Source of the DNA: Blepharisma stoltei | Lineage: Eukaryota; Ciliophora; Heterotrichea; Heterotrichida; Blepharismidae | Direction of reading: 5' to 3' | Assembly: GCA_914767885.1 (NCBI GenBank) | Contig: CAJZBQ010000018.1 | Span: 558,001 to 622,000, forward strand | Length of the DNA: 64,000 nt | Shown here: in pieces, positions 23,782-39,183 of the stretch | Layout: every line of letters begins with the position of its first letter | Position numbering within the stretch: position 1 is the first letter of the stretch | Translations under genes and position numbers: made by a program | The notes under the pieces: model-generated | Seen by the model: only the letters and a program-made list of their open reading frames with translations | What the model was told of the DNA's origin: nothing | The model's database searches: none

Positions 23782-24435
23782 CTATACAACTTTTCCCATA
23801 TTTTTTTGGTCTGAAGTTAAAACTTGTTTTGGATTGTCTTTTATGGAGTCAAGCCACACAATAAAATCTTGGAAATTTTGCTGATACTCCTATATATAAT
23901 TTACAGATTTTTCCGAGAATATATGAATCCATTGTAAACTGCCGATATCTTGGTTAAGTTCTTTTTCAGAGAGATCATTAGGCCTGAGGTTTATTATATC
24001 TATTGGTTTTCTTATAAATCAATAATAAAGAGTTAATTTCCCTATTAAATTAAAAATGAGAAACTGAAATTTTAATATAATTAATATATTTACTTTAAAT
24101 TAATATAAAAACTGATTGCTTTTATAATAAATTTCAATATAAACCATATGGAATTTCTTTCTTGATACTGAAACTCCTAAAACTCTTACATAAGAGTGCT
24201 TTGAGCCAATAAAAGTTCCTTTAAAGCCCCTTATTTCCATTGGGACATACAGAGGGATTATCAATTTTAACTGCTCAAGTGTCTTCGCTGATTCAAAAAG
24301 ACCTGTATAATCGAAAATTTTGACCTTATTGTCTTTAAACTTGCTGAGCTTAGGTGGTGATTTTGCTGATAAATCATTATTATCTCTATTTGTTTTGCAG
24401 GTGCAAGCTTCAAACAAATTCTCTGTGTTTCCCAT
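23782..24435 (-). CDS. Small MGNT protein, 185 aa, one IES and one 15-nt intron
   Basis: Segments 24435-24104, 24022-23905 and 23889-23782 (558 nt). It starts MGNTENLF, a good N-myristoylation signal, with two nearby Cys (ACTCK). It is followed by a basic stretch and LKLIIPLYVPMEIRGFKGTFIG. The C-terminal half is acidic and ends NMGKVV. I do not recognise it. The region 23344-23781 downstream has no gene. Confidence 0.6.
23890..23904 (-). other. 15-nt intron
   Basis: On the minus strand GTAAATTATATATAG contains the only in-frame TAG. Splicing gives EKSEYQQNF. Confidence 0.7.
24023..24103. mobile_element. IES, 81 bp
   Basis: Nearly pure AT. Removal turns the TAA after FLY into FLYWFIRKPIDI, with TGA as Trp. 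Confidence 0.65.
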
Positions 24436-24796
24436 TATAAATAATACAAGGGGAGAAAATTAATGAATATTCACAAATATGTAGTTCTATTAGAAAGAGT
24501 ATTCTATTTAATTAGAATAAAAACTTGAGTGGCAAAGTCTATAAACTTTTGATGCTCAAGATTTTATTCTTAATAATTAGAATACATATTTAAGTGCGTG
24601 ATTTAAAATAGTCGTTATAATTTTCTTATTAATTTATTATTTGTCATTTTTGGAAATTATTTTAGATATATTTTCCATCTCATATAAATTACTTATTTAG
24701 ATCCTGCATTTATCATATACTTATTAAAGCTTTGATACTCAAATAATTAAAATAATTATGATATTTTAGCTTGAGAATACAAAAATTAGCTTCAAA
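24436..24796. other. Divergent intergenic spacer
   Basis: 361 AT-rich bases between the MGNT gene and the diflavin reductase. No element or RNA gene is seen. Confidence 0.5.
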
Positions 24797-26536
24797 ATGA
24801 TAGCTGCAGCTGGCATTAAAATTGCCCAAAACATGAAAATATGTAATATGAAGCTTCTTATTTTATATGGTTCACAAACAGGAACTGCAGAAGAAGTTTC
24901 ATATGATTTAGCAAGAGAAGCAGCTCACAGATCAATAGAATCAGAAATATTCCCATTAGACTCTTTTCCTTTAGAAAATCTCATATACCAGCAACTTGCT
25001 ATTTTTGTTGTCTCAACAACAGGCCAAGGCGAACCTCCTGACAATATGATAGTCTTCTGAAGAGCCCTTATGAATAAAAATCTGCCTAAAACTCTGCTAG
25101 AAAATATGAATTTTACTGTTTTTGGGTTAGGAGATTCGACATATGAGCAATTCAATGCTATTGCACGGAAGCTTTGGATTAGGCTAACACAGTTAGGAGG
25201 GAAAGGGTTTTACAGAAAAGGACTAGGTGACGAAATGCATGATTTTGAGTATGAGGCTGAATATCACCCTTGGTGTGAAGGATTATGAGAAGCGCTGGCT
25301 GGTTATTTTCCAATTATCAATGAGGTAGAAATCAATAATGAGCTATTTCCTCCGCTATATGTTATAGAAAATGTAGACTTGGCTGAACAATCGTCGAAGA
25401 GAAGCCAATTATCAGTTGTATCTAATCAAATTATCGCCCAAAAATATTCAATATCAAGAAAAATCGTATTGAGTGGTGACTTCTCTATAAACCCAGGCGA
25501 TACTTGTTGCATTTATCCAGAAAATAACCCTTCTGAAGTTTCAAAACTAATGGAACTAATGGGCTGGCCTAATAACATCCTCTCAATTTCCATAAATCCT
25601 TCATATCCTTTACCCCCTAAAGATCTACCCTTCAACTCCCCTATAACCCTCCAAACCCTTCTTACAGCCTACATAGACCTTCACAAGCCAGCATCAAGGT
25701 ATTTCATATGAATAATTTCCCATTTCGCTGATGGAGCCCAAAAAGAAAAATTAACTGAAATGAGCAGTAAAACTACAGAAGGCCGCAATGAATACCACCG
25801 ATATGTGGTAAAAGAAAAACGCAATATCATAGAAATCTTATGGGATTTTACTACAGTTAGGAATCTTCCTTTAGAATATTTTATTGAAGCTGCAGGATTT
25901 TTAAAACCAAGAGAATTTAGCATTGCAAGTCCTCCTGGGAACTGTGGCCAGCTAGAAATATTAGTGAGCGCAGTGGAGCATTTTACCCCTATGGGAAGAG
26001 TTGTAAAAGGACTTTGTACACATTTTTTGGCAAAAATGCAGGCAGAAGAAAAGGTGTCTGCTTTTGTTAAAAGGGGGAGAATGCCAATTCCTCCTTTTAA
26101 TGCACCATTAATAGTGATAGCTACTGGAGCAGGCTTAGCACCATTAAAATCACTGATTTATCATAGGATCCAAAATAATGCTTATGATAATACACTGTTT
26201 TTTGGATGCCGACATCCTGATTACGATTATCTTTGTAAAGACGAGCTTGAATCATTGCAAATTAAAAATCAGCTTACGATTTATATGGCGTTTTCTCAGG
26301 TTAGTGAGCATAAATTTTATGTCCAAAACAGAATAAAAAATGAATGAAAATTTTTCAGTGAAAAAATTTTAGCTGGAGCTTTTGTTTATATTTGTGGGAA
26401 ATATAGGCAATTAGGAAAAATAATTGAAGATGCTACGAAATTTACTTTGGTTCAAGCAGGGATAGAGGAAGATGCAGCAAATGATATTGTTCAAAGGATG
26501 AAAAGAGAAAGAAGATTTTATTTGGAATCTTGGTAA
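24797..26536 (+). CDS. NDOR1: NADPH-dependent diflavin oxidoreductase (NDOR1/TAH18 type)
   Basis: It transfers electrons from NADPH through FAD and FMN, in the family to the Fe-S assembly factor anamorsin/Dre2. One frame of 579 aa, near the ~600 aa usual length. The flavodoxin domain begins LILYGSQTGTAEEV, and TTGQGEPPDNM and FGLGDSTYEQFN complete the FMN site. PREFSIASPP is the FAD-binding R-x-x-S motif. GAGLAPLKSLI is the NADPH pyrophosphate loop, FGCRH follows, and the protein ends YLESW with the terminal Trp over FAD. Four internal TGA codons (Trp) divide the frame under the standard code. No IES and no intron. A second ATG 45 nt downstream (MKICNMKLL) may be the true start. Confidence 0.9.
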
Positions 26537-26710
26537 TTTAATTTCAAAGTAAAATAATTAATTTTCTGTGCATTATACATTGGAAACATAAATTTGAGGT
26601 AAATAAACAGAATAAATTTGGTTTAACCAAATGGATTAGATTTCTTATAGAAAATCTTTGAATTATCAATGAATGGAACACACTAAATTATAAAAAGGAT
26701 AACAGTTGTT

Positions 26711-26824
26711 ATGAATACTAAAGCTGCAAATAATTTCTATGATAATATTCATTATGAAAGAGAAATTAATAAGGCTAAAAGAATTATTGAGAACCGTTTT
26801 AAGGAAAAAATTTATTTTTACTAA
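26711..26824 (+). CDS. Short open frame, 37 aa, uncertain
   Basis: Starts MNTKAANNFYDN, is polar, and is closed by TAA. It has no match I know. It may be the first exon of the next gene, but no TA pair gave a convincing join. Confidence 0.25.
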   Translation: MNTKAANNFYDNIHYEREINKAKRIIENRFKEKIYFY

Positions 26825-26889
26825 TTTTAGCAAGAAATTATTTTTGGAAATCAGATTTAATATAAATCCATTATTATTAATTTCTTAAA

Positions 26890-27669
26890 ATGCTCAAGAG
26901 TATGGATAATGATCAATTTTTGCAAGAAATATTGCAGAAAAACTACAGCCAACATCTCCGACAGCTCAAAACCCCAATAAATATGCCCAAAAATCTCAAA
27001 AATAATGAAAAAATCCATAAATCTTGCAAGTGTCTTGTAGATTCAATAAATTTTGAAATTGACAAAACAATCATCCGTTTCTACAATAAAGATTTCGAGA
27101 CACATAAAAAGGCTAGCTATGTTCTAAGCCCTAAGCCATCAAAATTCTATAATGATAAGTTCAAGACATCTCGGCTTTTTGAGCCTTCCGATAACTGCAA
27201 TTTTAAATACAAAACAAAAAGCTTAAGTAACTTCAATGCAAATCCCTTGAAATATAAATTAAAGCAGCTTTCTGTACATTTACCTCCAATAATAAACAGT
27301 CCAAAAATAAGAAAAACTAAAAGAATTTCTCTTGGAAATTCTTCGCCAAAGCTAAGCAAGTTATTTGGCAGCAGAAGCGTGAATTTGCATATTCAAGGAG
27401 AAAGTCAAATACCATTATATATAAATCATGATAAAAGTAAGCAGCTCTATGATTGCCTTTTTACTGAAGATTATAGTAAAAACCTTGAAGGGGAGCTAGA
27501 AGAAGAAAATTTTGGAAATTTAGAAGAAGAAAATTTTGGAAATTTAGATGAAGAAAATTTTGAAGATTTAGATAAAAATATTGCTGAAATTTTTTATCCT
27601 AATACGATAAATAAAAATATTGATACTGATCAGCCACTAGCCTTTTTATATGTAAAAATATATCGTTAG
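26890..27669 (+). CDS. Unknown Lys/Asn-rich protein, 259 aa
   Basis: Uninterrupted frame. Basic N-terminal two thirds, then an acidic segment with three near-copies of an EENFGNL repeat (27493-27565). No domain is recognised. Confidence 0.6.
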   Translation: MLKSMDNDQFLQEILQKNYSQHLRQLKTPINMPKNLKNNEKIHKSCKCLVDSINFEIDKTIIRFYNKDFETHKKASYVLSPKPSKFYNDKFKTSRLFEPSDNCNFKYKTKSLSNFNANPLKYKLKQLSVHLPPIINSPKIRKTKRISLGNSSPKLSKLFGSRSVNLHIQGESQIPLYINHDKSKQLYDCLFTEDYSKNLEGELEEENFGNLEEENFGNLDEENFEDLDKNIAEIFYPNTINKNIDTDQPLAFLYVKIYR

Positions 27670-27824
27670 CCAGTAGATATGCATATATTAATTGTTATCA
27701 GGTATAAGAGTTGCACAACATTAAGAGTATTAATTAAAATTTTGTAAATATATTATTCAGGTTTAATCAAATATAGCCCGAGCCTCCTTATGGCTTTAGG
27801 TTATATATAAAAAAATATTTTGCT

Positions 27825-27943
27825 TACTCCCTCACTTTTAAAGTGAGTAAAACTTTGTACTTTAGCCCCTTTAAATTTGAGAAATAGAAAAAATGCAAAT
27901 AGAATGTTATTTAATCAGTGTTTACACCATTTAAAGAGAGAGT
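27825..27943. mobile_element. Intergenic TA-bounded element, 119 bp
   Basis: TACTCCCTCACTTTTAAAGT on the left and the inverse of the right end TAACTCTCTCTTTAAATGGT share the CTCCCT..TTTAAA end type of the 45082 element. Confidence 0.55.
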
Positions 27944-28002
27944 TAAATTAAAATCATAATGACACTTTTATTCTAGACGGTATAAATTTATAAAGAATTT
28001 TC

Positions 28003-29590
28003 ATGGCGGGAGATATTTTTCGCATAATGATAGCAACTGATAATCATTTAGGCTATTATGAGCGTGATCAAGTGCGTAAAGATGACTCATTTAGAGCTGT
28101 AGAAGAAGTCCTATCAAAGTCACTTTCAGAAAATGTTGATTTTTTATTATTAGGTGGCGATTTATTCCATGAGCATAATCCTACAAAATATACATTAAAT
28201 CGTACATTTAGGCTATTTGCAGATTATGTTGTAGGCCAAAGACCATTAAATTTCGAAACTTTATCAACTTATACAAATCTTAATTACCTGAACCCTTCAA
28301 TTGATATAAAATTGCCTGTCTTCATTGTTCATGGCAACCATGACGATCCCTCTATGGATACTCATATTTCAGCTGTAAATCTTATGCAAAATGCCCACTA
28401 TGTGAATTATATTTATGCTGAGCAAACAGAAGAAACAATTCAAATTAAACCGATTATCCTCAAAAAAGGCACAACTTTATTAGCAATCTATGGATTAGGA
28501 CATTTAAAAGATGAGAAACTTAATAGGTATTTCAAAGAAGATGCAGTAAAATTTTTACCTCCTCCTGATGCTAATAAATATTTTCAGGTAAAAATTTTTT
28601 GTTTTTAATTTATTTTTAATGTAAAAAATATAGAAGTTTATTATATTTTTTATATAAAAAAATTCAAAAACCCAATATTTTCATATTTGTGTAATTCATC
28701 AAAATCGATTTAAAGGCCACAGCCTAGGCGCGCCAGCCAAAAACTGTGTGATGGATTGGCAGCTTCCGAAATTTATTGATTTAGTAATATGGGGACATGA
28801 GCATGATAGCTATCCTGAAGTCAGAACTCCTGACGGTGCTGGATATGTGATTCTGCAGCCAGGTTCAACTGTAGCTACATCTTTAACTGAAGGGGAAGCC
28901 CTTCAAAAGCATATGTTTTTACTTGAAGTAAAAAATCTTGGCTATCGACACCGTGGAATCCCAATTGCAAACACAAGACCGATTCTATACAAACAAATTG
29001 AGCTAGATTCTATGTGTAGCAATGCTCTAGAAGCTGAAGAATTTTTAACACAAATTTTCAATGAAATGCTAGCTGAAACTCCAGCAAGTCCTTTAATGCC
29101 ACCTCTTGCGAGAATTAAGGTAGAATGCAGCGGTTTCGAGGAATTGAGAGTTTTTCACCTTAATTCAATTTTTTCTGAAAAAGTAGCTAACAAAGATGTG
29201 ATTTGCACTTGGAAAAAGGCCCATGCTTCTCAAGATACTTCAAAGGTAGTCCAAACCAATTCAGGCTATGGAGATATTTTACAAATTTTAGAAGAAGATG
29301 CAAATGAGTTAAATGATGGATGTTCAGTTTTCCATCCTGAAGAGTTTGTAGAATATACTCGCAATGTAGCTTTAAAAGGAGACAATAAAGCGCTAGAACA
29401 TCTATTTGACGCGAAAAAACAAATGGCTATAAATTTATTAAATACACTAATACCACAAGAATATGATGAATTAGCTATGGATCGATTAATATCTAATTTA
29501 GATATAAAAAACTCTGAACCTACCTTCAAAAGACAAGCATCCCCTAAGACGTCCTCGAAAAAATCTGGGAAAAAAATTAAAAACACTTAA
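28003..29590 (+). CDS. MRE11: MRE11 double-strand-break repair nuclease, one IES
   Basis: Nuclease of the Mre11-Rad50 complex. Segments 28003-28578 and 28676-29590 give 496 aa, shorter than yeast or human (~700) because the C-terminal tail is reduced. Phosphoesterase motifs are all present: ATDNHLGY, GGDLFHEHNP, HGNHDDP and IWGHEHDSYPE, with IHQNRF and KGHSLGAPAKNCV before the last. An Mre11 DNA-binding-type domain follows (YGDILQILEE). The tail is basic (KRQASPKTSSKKSGKK). The protein would act in repair and plausibly in the DNA rearrangement programme. Confidence 0.9.
28579..28675. mobile_element. IES in MRE11, 97 bp
   Basis: Both junctions read TATTTTCA, so excision between the direct 8-bp repeats gives ANKYFHICVIHQNRF as in the family. 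Confidence 0.85.
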
Positions 29591-29613
29591 TTATACACCA
29601 GCTGACAAATTAA

Positions 29614-30549
29614 TTAAATATCTATATCTTGAAATTTAATTCTTCTAGATACAATATTTAAAGCTGTTCTTTTCTTTACTATTTTTACAGAATTTATAAG
29701 TTTCGCATTCAGGGCTTTATTCCTGCTATCTATCTTGAATATTCCTGAAGAATCAGGAGTATTATTATTTTTAGGGGAAACTTCCTGGCTTATAGATGGT
29801 GAATTTATTTGTTTTGCAGAAAGCTGCTTGTTTAGCCCTTTCCTAATTTTAAAAGTTTGAGGTGCATCAGGTGAATTCCGAGACATTCTGACGGTAAGGG
29901 TTTTCAATTTTGACAGATTTTGTCTCTCCCTTTTTTTACTTTCCAGCTCAGATATTTGCTTGGCTATCCCTTCACGATCAATTATGCCTTCTTCTATATT
30001 TCTAGGACTTTGATAAGGAGTGGCTTCAAAAATGCCATTATTTTGGGACTCAGTTTCTTTTTCTTTAATAATTTTCCGAGAGCAATTATTGAGTTTTAAT
30101 ACTTTCATAAGTGCTTTTTTACTTTCAGTGCATGACATATTTATTAGTGAATCATTTTTTCAGCTAAAGGTTGTTTTATTTGTCTGGGGTGAAAGGAAGC
30201 CTGAGTTTGTAGGAGAGTTATTAACTGAGCAAGGATTTGTCTGTAAAGCTTTTGGTAGTTTTTGCCCTTTTATAATATTCAATTTTAATATCCTAGGTGA
30301 TGTCTCAGTATTATTCCAAGTTCTGCACGATTTTTTTATAGGTGATAGCAAGCAATTTTTAAGCGGCTCATTTATTTCTTGTTCACCAGTTTCTTCTTCG
30401 TCTATTGGAAGTAAAAACCTTACTGACCTTTGGCTTTTAAATGGCTCTGTATTTATGCAGCCTTCATAAGAAGAAGCTCCAAACTGAGCTTTTGATTCAT
30501 TAAGTCCTGGAGGTCTATTTAAAGATATCGTGGATTTTCCAGCACCCAT
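29614..30549 (-). CDS. Unknown basic protein, 311 aa, MGAGKS start
   Basis: Single frame, with TGA at the junction of two apparent ORFs (TTFSWKNDS). MGAGKSTI is a possible myristoylation site rather than a true P loop. The protein is low-complexity and Ser/Lys/Asn-rich, with scattered SP motifs. It lies tail-to-tail with MRE11. Function unknown. Confidence 0.6.
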
Positions 30550-30786
30550 ACTTCAATTCTAATTATTTATTTATTCTAATTTGGCATTAATTAAATTCAT
30601 AAATTTTTTACTAAAATATTTTAGGGTTCTAATTCCGCTCTTTGGGTTTCCAGAATTTTCTGATATCTAAAAGATTATATAGAGGAAAATGATATTAATG
30701 ATAATTAAGGCATAATCTATTATGATTCCACCATTTATATGATTATTACTTCTACTTATATAAAAGAATATTAATTTTTATTTCCA

Positions 30787-32222
30787 TTAAAATAGCAGGA
30801 AGATAATCATAAGCAGCTCGAAAACCAAAGCACCAGCTTGATTATTAGCGGTTGGAGCTCTTGATGGTCTTCTGCGTCTGACTCTCAGCATAAGTCTTTT
30901 ATTTAAGGGCTGGATATTTCTATCGCTCCTTATCATACCTTCAAAAGTATTATTTTCGCTTCATTTTTCGACGAAAAACTTAAGCTGATCCATTGCAAGA
31001 CTTTGGACGTCAGATAAGACTATCCATTTTACGTTTTCTTGGCATGGATAAGTATATATTTCTTATTAAATATAGATAAATTAATGGTAAAGGAAATATT
31101 GTTTTAAAATGTGTTTTAAAGATACAATTTATATAATAAAATATAGTCATTGATCCTTCAAATTCATAGAAATCTCCAATAGTATCAAAACCTCCAAAAG
31201 CGTCCATCAAATTAATATCGACTACTTCATTAGAAGATTTTATCACTTGAGATATAAAAGGGCTGTTTTCTTTATTGGAGACTTTAAATAGCAAAGCTAA
31301 AATAAAAGTTTGGCCCAAAACATTTGGATTATACATAGTAAGCCTTTTTTATTAACTTATACAAATATTTTTACATATTTTTAGATATTATGCCATATTC
31401 TGTGTAGATAATTGAATAGATTTTAACAAATTTCAGAAAATTTTATATAAAGTAACAGAAAATAGTATAATCTGCATCTCTAAATCGAATTTTTCGTCGT
31501 TAATTGTATGCTCAGATGGCGAATGAAATTGAGCAAGTTGGCTTTTTAAAGTAATACTTACTCCCCCCCCCCCCCTCCGTGAGCGAACAAAACCATTAGA
31601 AAAATCGCCATTTTTTGACCAAAAACCCACCCTCCGTGAGTGAACAAAAATTTTTTTAATAGAAAAAATTTTAATGGAAAAAAATTTTGATATATAAGTG
31701 ATAATTAGTATAATGAAATCTAGAGCTAATTCTGTTTAATTTTAAACAAATTGCGTTTTAAAACATAAATTTTGCAAATTAAAATTAATATTTGCTTCCC
31801 AATTTTTGCAAATTAGGATTTTTTTAAATTTCGAAAAAAATATTTTTTATAAAATTTATATATAAATTTTTTTTAAAAAAAAAAAAATTAACCCCCCTCC
31901 GTGAGCGAACAAAATTTTTTTGTTCGCTCACGGAGGGGGGGGGGGGAGTTAGCATCTCAGAGATATAAAAAGTTAATGAGCCCATATCTCCGTATAATTC
32001 AAAAATATTTGAATTTCAGATCCCTTTGATTGGTTTAGGAATAAACTGCAAAGAAATAGAAGAGCCAGTACTGGCTGAGACTGTGACAGCTTCTGACTCA
32101 TTGATGTTCACTGGGGATTGAAGAGTTCCTGATGCGCATTCTCCATCCCAATCGTCCCCTCCGCTCTCATAAGAGAGCTCATATGATACAGCAAGGCAAA
32201 ACAAAGTGATTAAATGCCTCAT
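30787..32222 (-). CDS. Alpha-carbonic-anhydrase-related protein, probably catalytically dead; three IESs
   Basis: Segments 32222-31950, 31558-31468, 31338-31137 and 31048-30787 sum to 828 nt (275 aa), the usual length for the family. It begins with a signal peptide (MRHLITLFCLAVSYELS). Family landmarks: GTLQSPVNI near residue 33, FHSPSEHTIND, GSMTIFYPCQENVKWIVL (the TTPPC-E-V-W-V block) and IQPLNKRLML. Of the three zinc-binding His residues only the one equivalent to His96 remains. The positions of His94 and His119 are Gln (AQFHSPSEH; LEMQITMY). A C-terminal hydrophobic stretch after RVRRRRPSR could anchor it. This fits a secreted or surface carbonic-anhydrase-related protein used for binding rather than catalysis. 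Confidence 0.8.
31049..31136. mobile_element. IES in CA-related gene, 88 bp
   Basis: Excision gives MTIFYPCQENVKWIVLSD, matching the conserved block of alpha-carbonic anhydrases. Confidence 0.8.
31339..31467. mobile_element. IES in CA-related gene, 129 bp
   Basis: Removal joins FDLEMQIT to MYNPNVLGQ. AT-rich, with several stops. Confidence 0.75.
31559..31949 (-). mobile_element. CTCCGTGAGTGAAC-type MITE as an IES (copy 2), 391 bp
   Basis: The long C run and CTCCGTGAGCGAAC end, hairpin unit and internal sequence match 8011-8397 and 56740-57086, in the opposite orientation. TA at both ends. Excision gives SEMLSITLKSQL in frame. Confidence 0.85.
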
Positions 32223-32555
32223 TTTATTACAGTGGTTATAAATTCTGATTAGAAATTCAAAATTTGCAAATTTTGCTGACAATATGGTTTCTATTGCGAT
32301 AAAAATGATATTTTAAGGAATTTTCAGCATTAAAAAATAATCCTCGAATAATGAACAGAAATTATTATAATCTAATTATTATAATCGCAGAATATAAAAT
32401 AATAAATTATTGAATTATTTTTAAAATTTCTTCAAAATAATTGAATTTTTAAGCACAAAGCTTATTTATTTTAAAAATTATGCTATATTAACTGAAACAT
32501 ATCAAAAAATAAAAAATAAAATTTTATTTCGACATTAATCTTCTGCTTTAAAACC

Positions 32556-35980
<3,425 letters not shown>

Positions 35981-36266
35981 TTATATATTGACAGTAAAAA
36001 ATTTTTTTAGGATGAATCCATGTTTTCAGGAGGAAAAGCTATTTAAAAGAATGAAAAATGGAAAATTTGGCTGGAAAATGAAATTTGTGAGAAAAACAGA
36101 GAAAAATACAAATAAATAGAGAATCGAATTTTTTGAAGAATTTATAGGGTGGATTATTAATATTATTTAAGGCATGATATTACAAATAATTTTTTGCTTG
36201 ATTATTTTCTTACTTCAATTGAGTCACATTAAATCAATAAATCTTATATATATGATAATTCAAAAA

Positions 36267-39183
36267 TTATTTTTTTAATGAATTCTGGTGGTTTAGGTTT
36301 TCACTAGCTTTATGAAGAATTGCAACAAGCTTGAGCATACCTTCAGGGGTCTGTTCAATCTTCTTCGATGCTATCTGATTCTTTAGCTTTTTACAATAAT
36401 CCTGCAGTTTCACATACTTTTCTTCCTCATCTAAAATCTGCCTCTGCAATTCTCCATTTTCTTGCTCTTTTTCCTCGTTCATCTTTTTAAGCCCCTCATT
36501 AATCACTTTCATCTTATTAAGCTCCTCCTTATATCTCTGAAAATCTTCTAATATTTCTTCATCAGTATTCCCCCTCTTCAAAAGTTCAATTTCTCTTTCA
36601 TTTCACGATTTTTCCAACAATTGTTCTTTTTCTCTCATTTCTTTGGCTTCTAGCTGAAGATTTTCTTTTTGTGTCAGAATTTCTTGGCAATTTTGATAAA
36701 GTTGGTCATATTCTTTTGCCAATTCTTCTTGATTTTTTTGGATTTCTAACACCTTATGCTGTTCATTGAAATAAGAATTTTCTAAGCTCAAGCATCTTTT
36801 TCTCTCTGAAATTAATTCTTCTTCATACTGTCCTAGCTGAAACTTAAGAAGCTCTATATCTTTGTGTGTTTCTGCGAACTCTCTTTGATGACTAAACACG
36901 TCTTCAATTAAACACAGATACCTTTCTGTGGTATTTTGATTTTCTTCAGACCTTGCCTCTTTTTCTGAAAATGCTTGTAATTGCTGGTTTAAATAGTCAT
37001 TTTCGTTTTCTAGCTCAATTTTTTTTTGCTTTATTTCATTTAACTCCTGCTGAAGAATTTCAATAAAACCTTTTTTTTCTTCAATAAATTGTAAGGCGGA
37101 TTGGTATTCTTCATTTGTTTTGCATTGATAAAACTCGATTCTGCATTTTTCGTTCTCTTCTTTGAGGTTTTTATTTTCAGCTTCTAAGGCTTCTTTAGTT
37201 TCTTTCCATTCTTTTTGGGTTGATTTTAGCTCTCTATAAAGGTCGATTTTTTCTCTGATGAGTTTTTCTACTTGTTTAGTGTTATTTGACATGTTTTCGA
37301 AAAGGAGTTTTTCTTTTTCATGGACGATTTTTTGCATTTGGTGAAGTTCTTCTTTGATTTTGTTAACCTCAGCCCTTAATCTGTTGTTTACTTCTTTTTC
37401 ATTGTCAGAAAGCTCTTTCGTAGTTTTTATTTCTTTTTCTTTTTGCAGCAATGCTTTCCTGAGTGAAGCAATTTCAGGTTGAGCATTGATAAAATTTTCT
37501 TGGGTAAATTGGAGCTGTTGAGCTGATATACCTTTTTCATATTTATACTATGTTTGATAAAGCTATGCAATATTTTTAAGACAATTTTATTATTTTTTAT
37601 AAGGAGAATTATAAATATTACATTAAAAAAGAAAATAATAATATTTTCAAGCTCAGCTTTTAATTTTTCTAGGGTTGCTGATAAAGAATTTTTTGCAGCA
37701 TTAGTTGCCAAAACTGTTTGCTCTAGCTCAGCATTTTTCTTTTTCATCTCAATAATCTCTTTTTCACTTTGTGCATAAAATCTTTCAAGATCTGAAAATT
37801 TTTCAATTCCAGTTTTATACACATTTATTGGTGTTTCTTGATATTGTTTTACTTTTTCTTTATACATCTGCAATTCTTTCCCAAGATTTTCTATTTCTTC
37901 AATAAGCAATTTTTCGTCTTGCGAATATTCGTCAATTTTGTTTTCTTTTTTGGCTATTTCTTTTATAATACAACTTTTTTTAACTACATAAATCTTCCTT
38001 TATTAATTCTTTGGCTCATGTTTAAATAATAAAAATTCAATTTGGCATACTAAATAATTTTAATTAATATAGGCATATTACTAAAAAACCTTATTTACTA
38101 TATAAATGCAAATAAATCTTTCTTTAGCGATTCTCCATCAATTATTTTGGCATTTGTAAGAAAATTGTTTTGGAGCTTGAATTTTTAGTTATCATAATAA
38201 TAAAATTGCGATATGTGAAATTTCCCGGTGGTCCATTTATTATCATGAAGTTCGGTTTTTCAAATGAATCTTGATCCAACAGCATCAGGTAAACAAGGGA
38301 AGGGTGATCAGCCTCTTGGAGCAACTAGCTCCCGCTCTGCACACCTGAGGAATATAAACTATAGGCAAAACACTTGAGGAGCAGAATGGTATGCAAAGAT
38401 AAGCTCTGGATGAAAGAATATGTCAAAATTTAGCTAATATTGCTGAATGCCTGCTCATTTTGTACACCATTTTAAGTGCAGAATTGCCAGTGACTCCAGG
38501 AGTATGGCTCTAGACATCTTAAATGCTTAATATAATCGTAATTGAACTTTTGGTTCTCAACGATAACTTGACGGATTTGCTCTATTAAATAGTCATTGAC
38601 GTTTTTTACTATGCCATTCTCTTCAAGTATTGCAGACAAATACTCCTTTGTTCTCTGCAGCTCATCTATAGCAGCTTCATACTCTGGGACTAAATTTTCA
38701 TGGTCAAATTTTAGGTTATTGTACGTGATGATTAAGCTTTCATAGTTTTCTTTCTGCTGAGCTAATATTGGAGCTTTAGCTTCATAACTGTGTATATATT
38801 TTTCCAATTTAGCCTTTAAATCATCAATTTCTTCTTGTGAGTTCAAATATTTTGACCCGAATTCTGTGAGTTTTGATGTAAGATATTAAAGGCTAAGTGG
38901 TTTAATCACGTTTTATAAAGCCATATTTTTTTGGGGTGCTGAGCTAGAGAATTTAATATTTATTTTGTAAAGAAAAAAATTGAATGTGAAAGAATATAAA
39001 GAAAATTATCTGCTTAATATAAGTGAATTGCTCGTTTCTGTCTTTTGGGTAATTTATAACTGGAATATTCATGTCTTCAGTTTCTGGGATCATTGCTTCT
39101 TGGTTTTCATTAGAGCTTTCTAGCTCAATTGTGTTTTCTTGATGGTTATTTTTGTTTGATACCCTGTGCTTGAGCAAAGACAT
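36267..39183 (-). CDS. Long coiled-coil protein, 712 aa, three IESs
   Basis: Segments 39183-39020, 38883-38533, 37988-37642 and 37543-36267 sum to 2139 nt. After ~55 polar residues almost the whole protein is heptad-rich (Glu/Lys/Gln/Leu), for example LERFYAQSEKEIIEMKKKN and the stretch down to IASKKIEQTPEGMLKLVAI. It is probably a structural or centrosomal/tethering protein; no defining domain is seen. Joins give FTYLTSKLTEFG, DYVVKKSCIIKE and AELENKYEKGISAQ. TGA is Trp at the join LLEKSWNEREI. Confidence 0.7.
37544..37641. mobile_element. IES in coiled-coil gene, 98 bp
   Basis: It breaks a continuous coiled coil with a hydrophobic AT-rich frame. Removal gives KAELENKYEKGISAQQ. Confidence 0.8.
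37989..38532. mobile_element. IES in coiled-coil gene, ~544 bp
   Basis: The coiled coil stops at NQKFNYDY and resumes at KKSCIIKEIAKKEN. The insert contains a less AT-rich patch (about 38260-38420) and no convincing gene. The boundary is chosen by frame, and a neighbouring TA pair is also possible. Confidence 0.65.
38884..39019. mobile_element. IES in coiled-coil gene, 136 bp
   Basis: Joins NEQFTY to LTSKLTEFG and removes a TAA. The insert is AT-rich. Confidence 0.65.

Noticed and set aside
30160-30180. MGAGKST at the start of the 29614-30549 protein as a P-loop ATPase
   Set aside because: The full Walker A spacing and a Walker B are absent. A myristoylation-like start is more likely.
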